Below, one piece after another: positions 63,813-64,000 of a stretch of 64,000 nt of DNA. Both the position numbers and the translations under genes were made by a program. The stretch comes from Notamacropus eugenii (Eukaryota; Chordata; Mammalia; Diprotodontia; Macropodidae), in assembly GCF_028372415.1 (NCBI RefSeq), contig NC_092872.1, positions 547,768,205 to 547,832,204 of the forward strand, read 5' to 3'. Each line of letters starts with the position of its first letter. Position 1 is the stretch's first letter. The notes under the pieces were generated by a model, which was not told where the DNA came from, did no database searches, and was given only the letters and a program-made list of their open reading frames with translations.

Positions 63813-64000
63813 TTTGAATAGCCACACTTTTTTTCATTGATAATTTCTATCAGAATTGCAGGGTATGTTATTTTGGGTCACAACTTCAACTTCTTTGTGC
63901 TTTTAGAATATATCATTTCATTTCCTCCTTTGATTTATGGTGGGTGCAGAACAGTCTGGTGCTATTTGAGTTTCATTTCCTTGATATTTGAAGGTCTTTT
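63813..64000 (-). repeat. Old host L1 ORF1 3' region, antisense, runs off window
   Basis: 'tttcattgataatttctatc', 'tgggtcacaacttcaacttc' and 'gtgcagaacagtctggtgct' resemble, at low identity, the ORF1 C-terminal region at 60040-60180. The element continues beyond 64000. Confidence 0.6.

Overview
This is mammalian, and most likely marsupial, intergenic or intronic DNA. It is AT-rich and CpG-poor. Its repeats are marsupial-style L1 3' ends, half-L1 (ORF1-only) elements, CR1/L3 and abundant L2, MIR-type CORE-SINEs with marsupial 5' heads, RTE relics, and a LINE/SINE pair of a kind I associate with opossums and kangaroos. I found no intact host gene, no rRNA or tRNA gene and no CRISPR array. The only possible host-gene trace is a frameshifted, processed-pseudogene-like ORF at 32.1-32.7 kb (minus strand). 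No database search was possible, so family names come from recognised consensus features and are deliberately coarse.

Layout. 0-6 kb: a CA/TA microsatellite, MIR-type SINEs, an old L1 3' end and a long L2 fossil. 6-12 kb: an L1 3' end, an RTE/BovB-type reverse transcriptase fossil, an L2 3' end, and a SINE split by a hAT-type miniature transposon with an 8-bp target duplication. 12-15 kb: a CR1/L3 copy split by a SINE, and a 5'-truncated L1 with 16-bp target duplications. 17.6-19.4 kb: one L2 copy split by two opposed short SINEs and a solo LTR. 20-24 kb: an L1 3' end, then a minus-strand APE-type LINE whose ORF ends in a zinc finger. 25-32 kb: minus-strand L1s nested in one another. 34-35 kb: L2. 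37-39 kb: SINEs. 40-43.5 kb: minus-strand L2 RT and endonuclease. 44.9-48.7 kb: a second, plus-strand copy of the zinc-finger LINE with a large 5' inversion. 51.4-64 kb: one very old minus-strand L1 carrying an L2, two half-L1 elements, a 398-bp insertion with 29-bp repeats, and a plus-strand L1 tail.

The most interesting material is the zinc-finger LINE family. Two copies lie in inverted orientation about 22 kb apart, and both show 5' inversions as expected from twin priming. They share a block of about 1 kb that is almost identical, including the same stop codons, while their flanks are clearly diverged, which suggests gene conversion between them. A short SINE family in the same window appears to be built from the 5' UTR and 3' tail of this LINE. 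The nested half-L1 region gives a relative insertion order from at least three levels of nesting.
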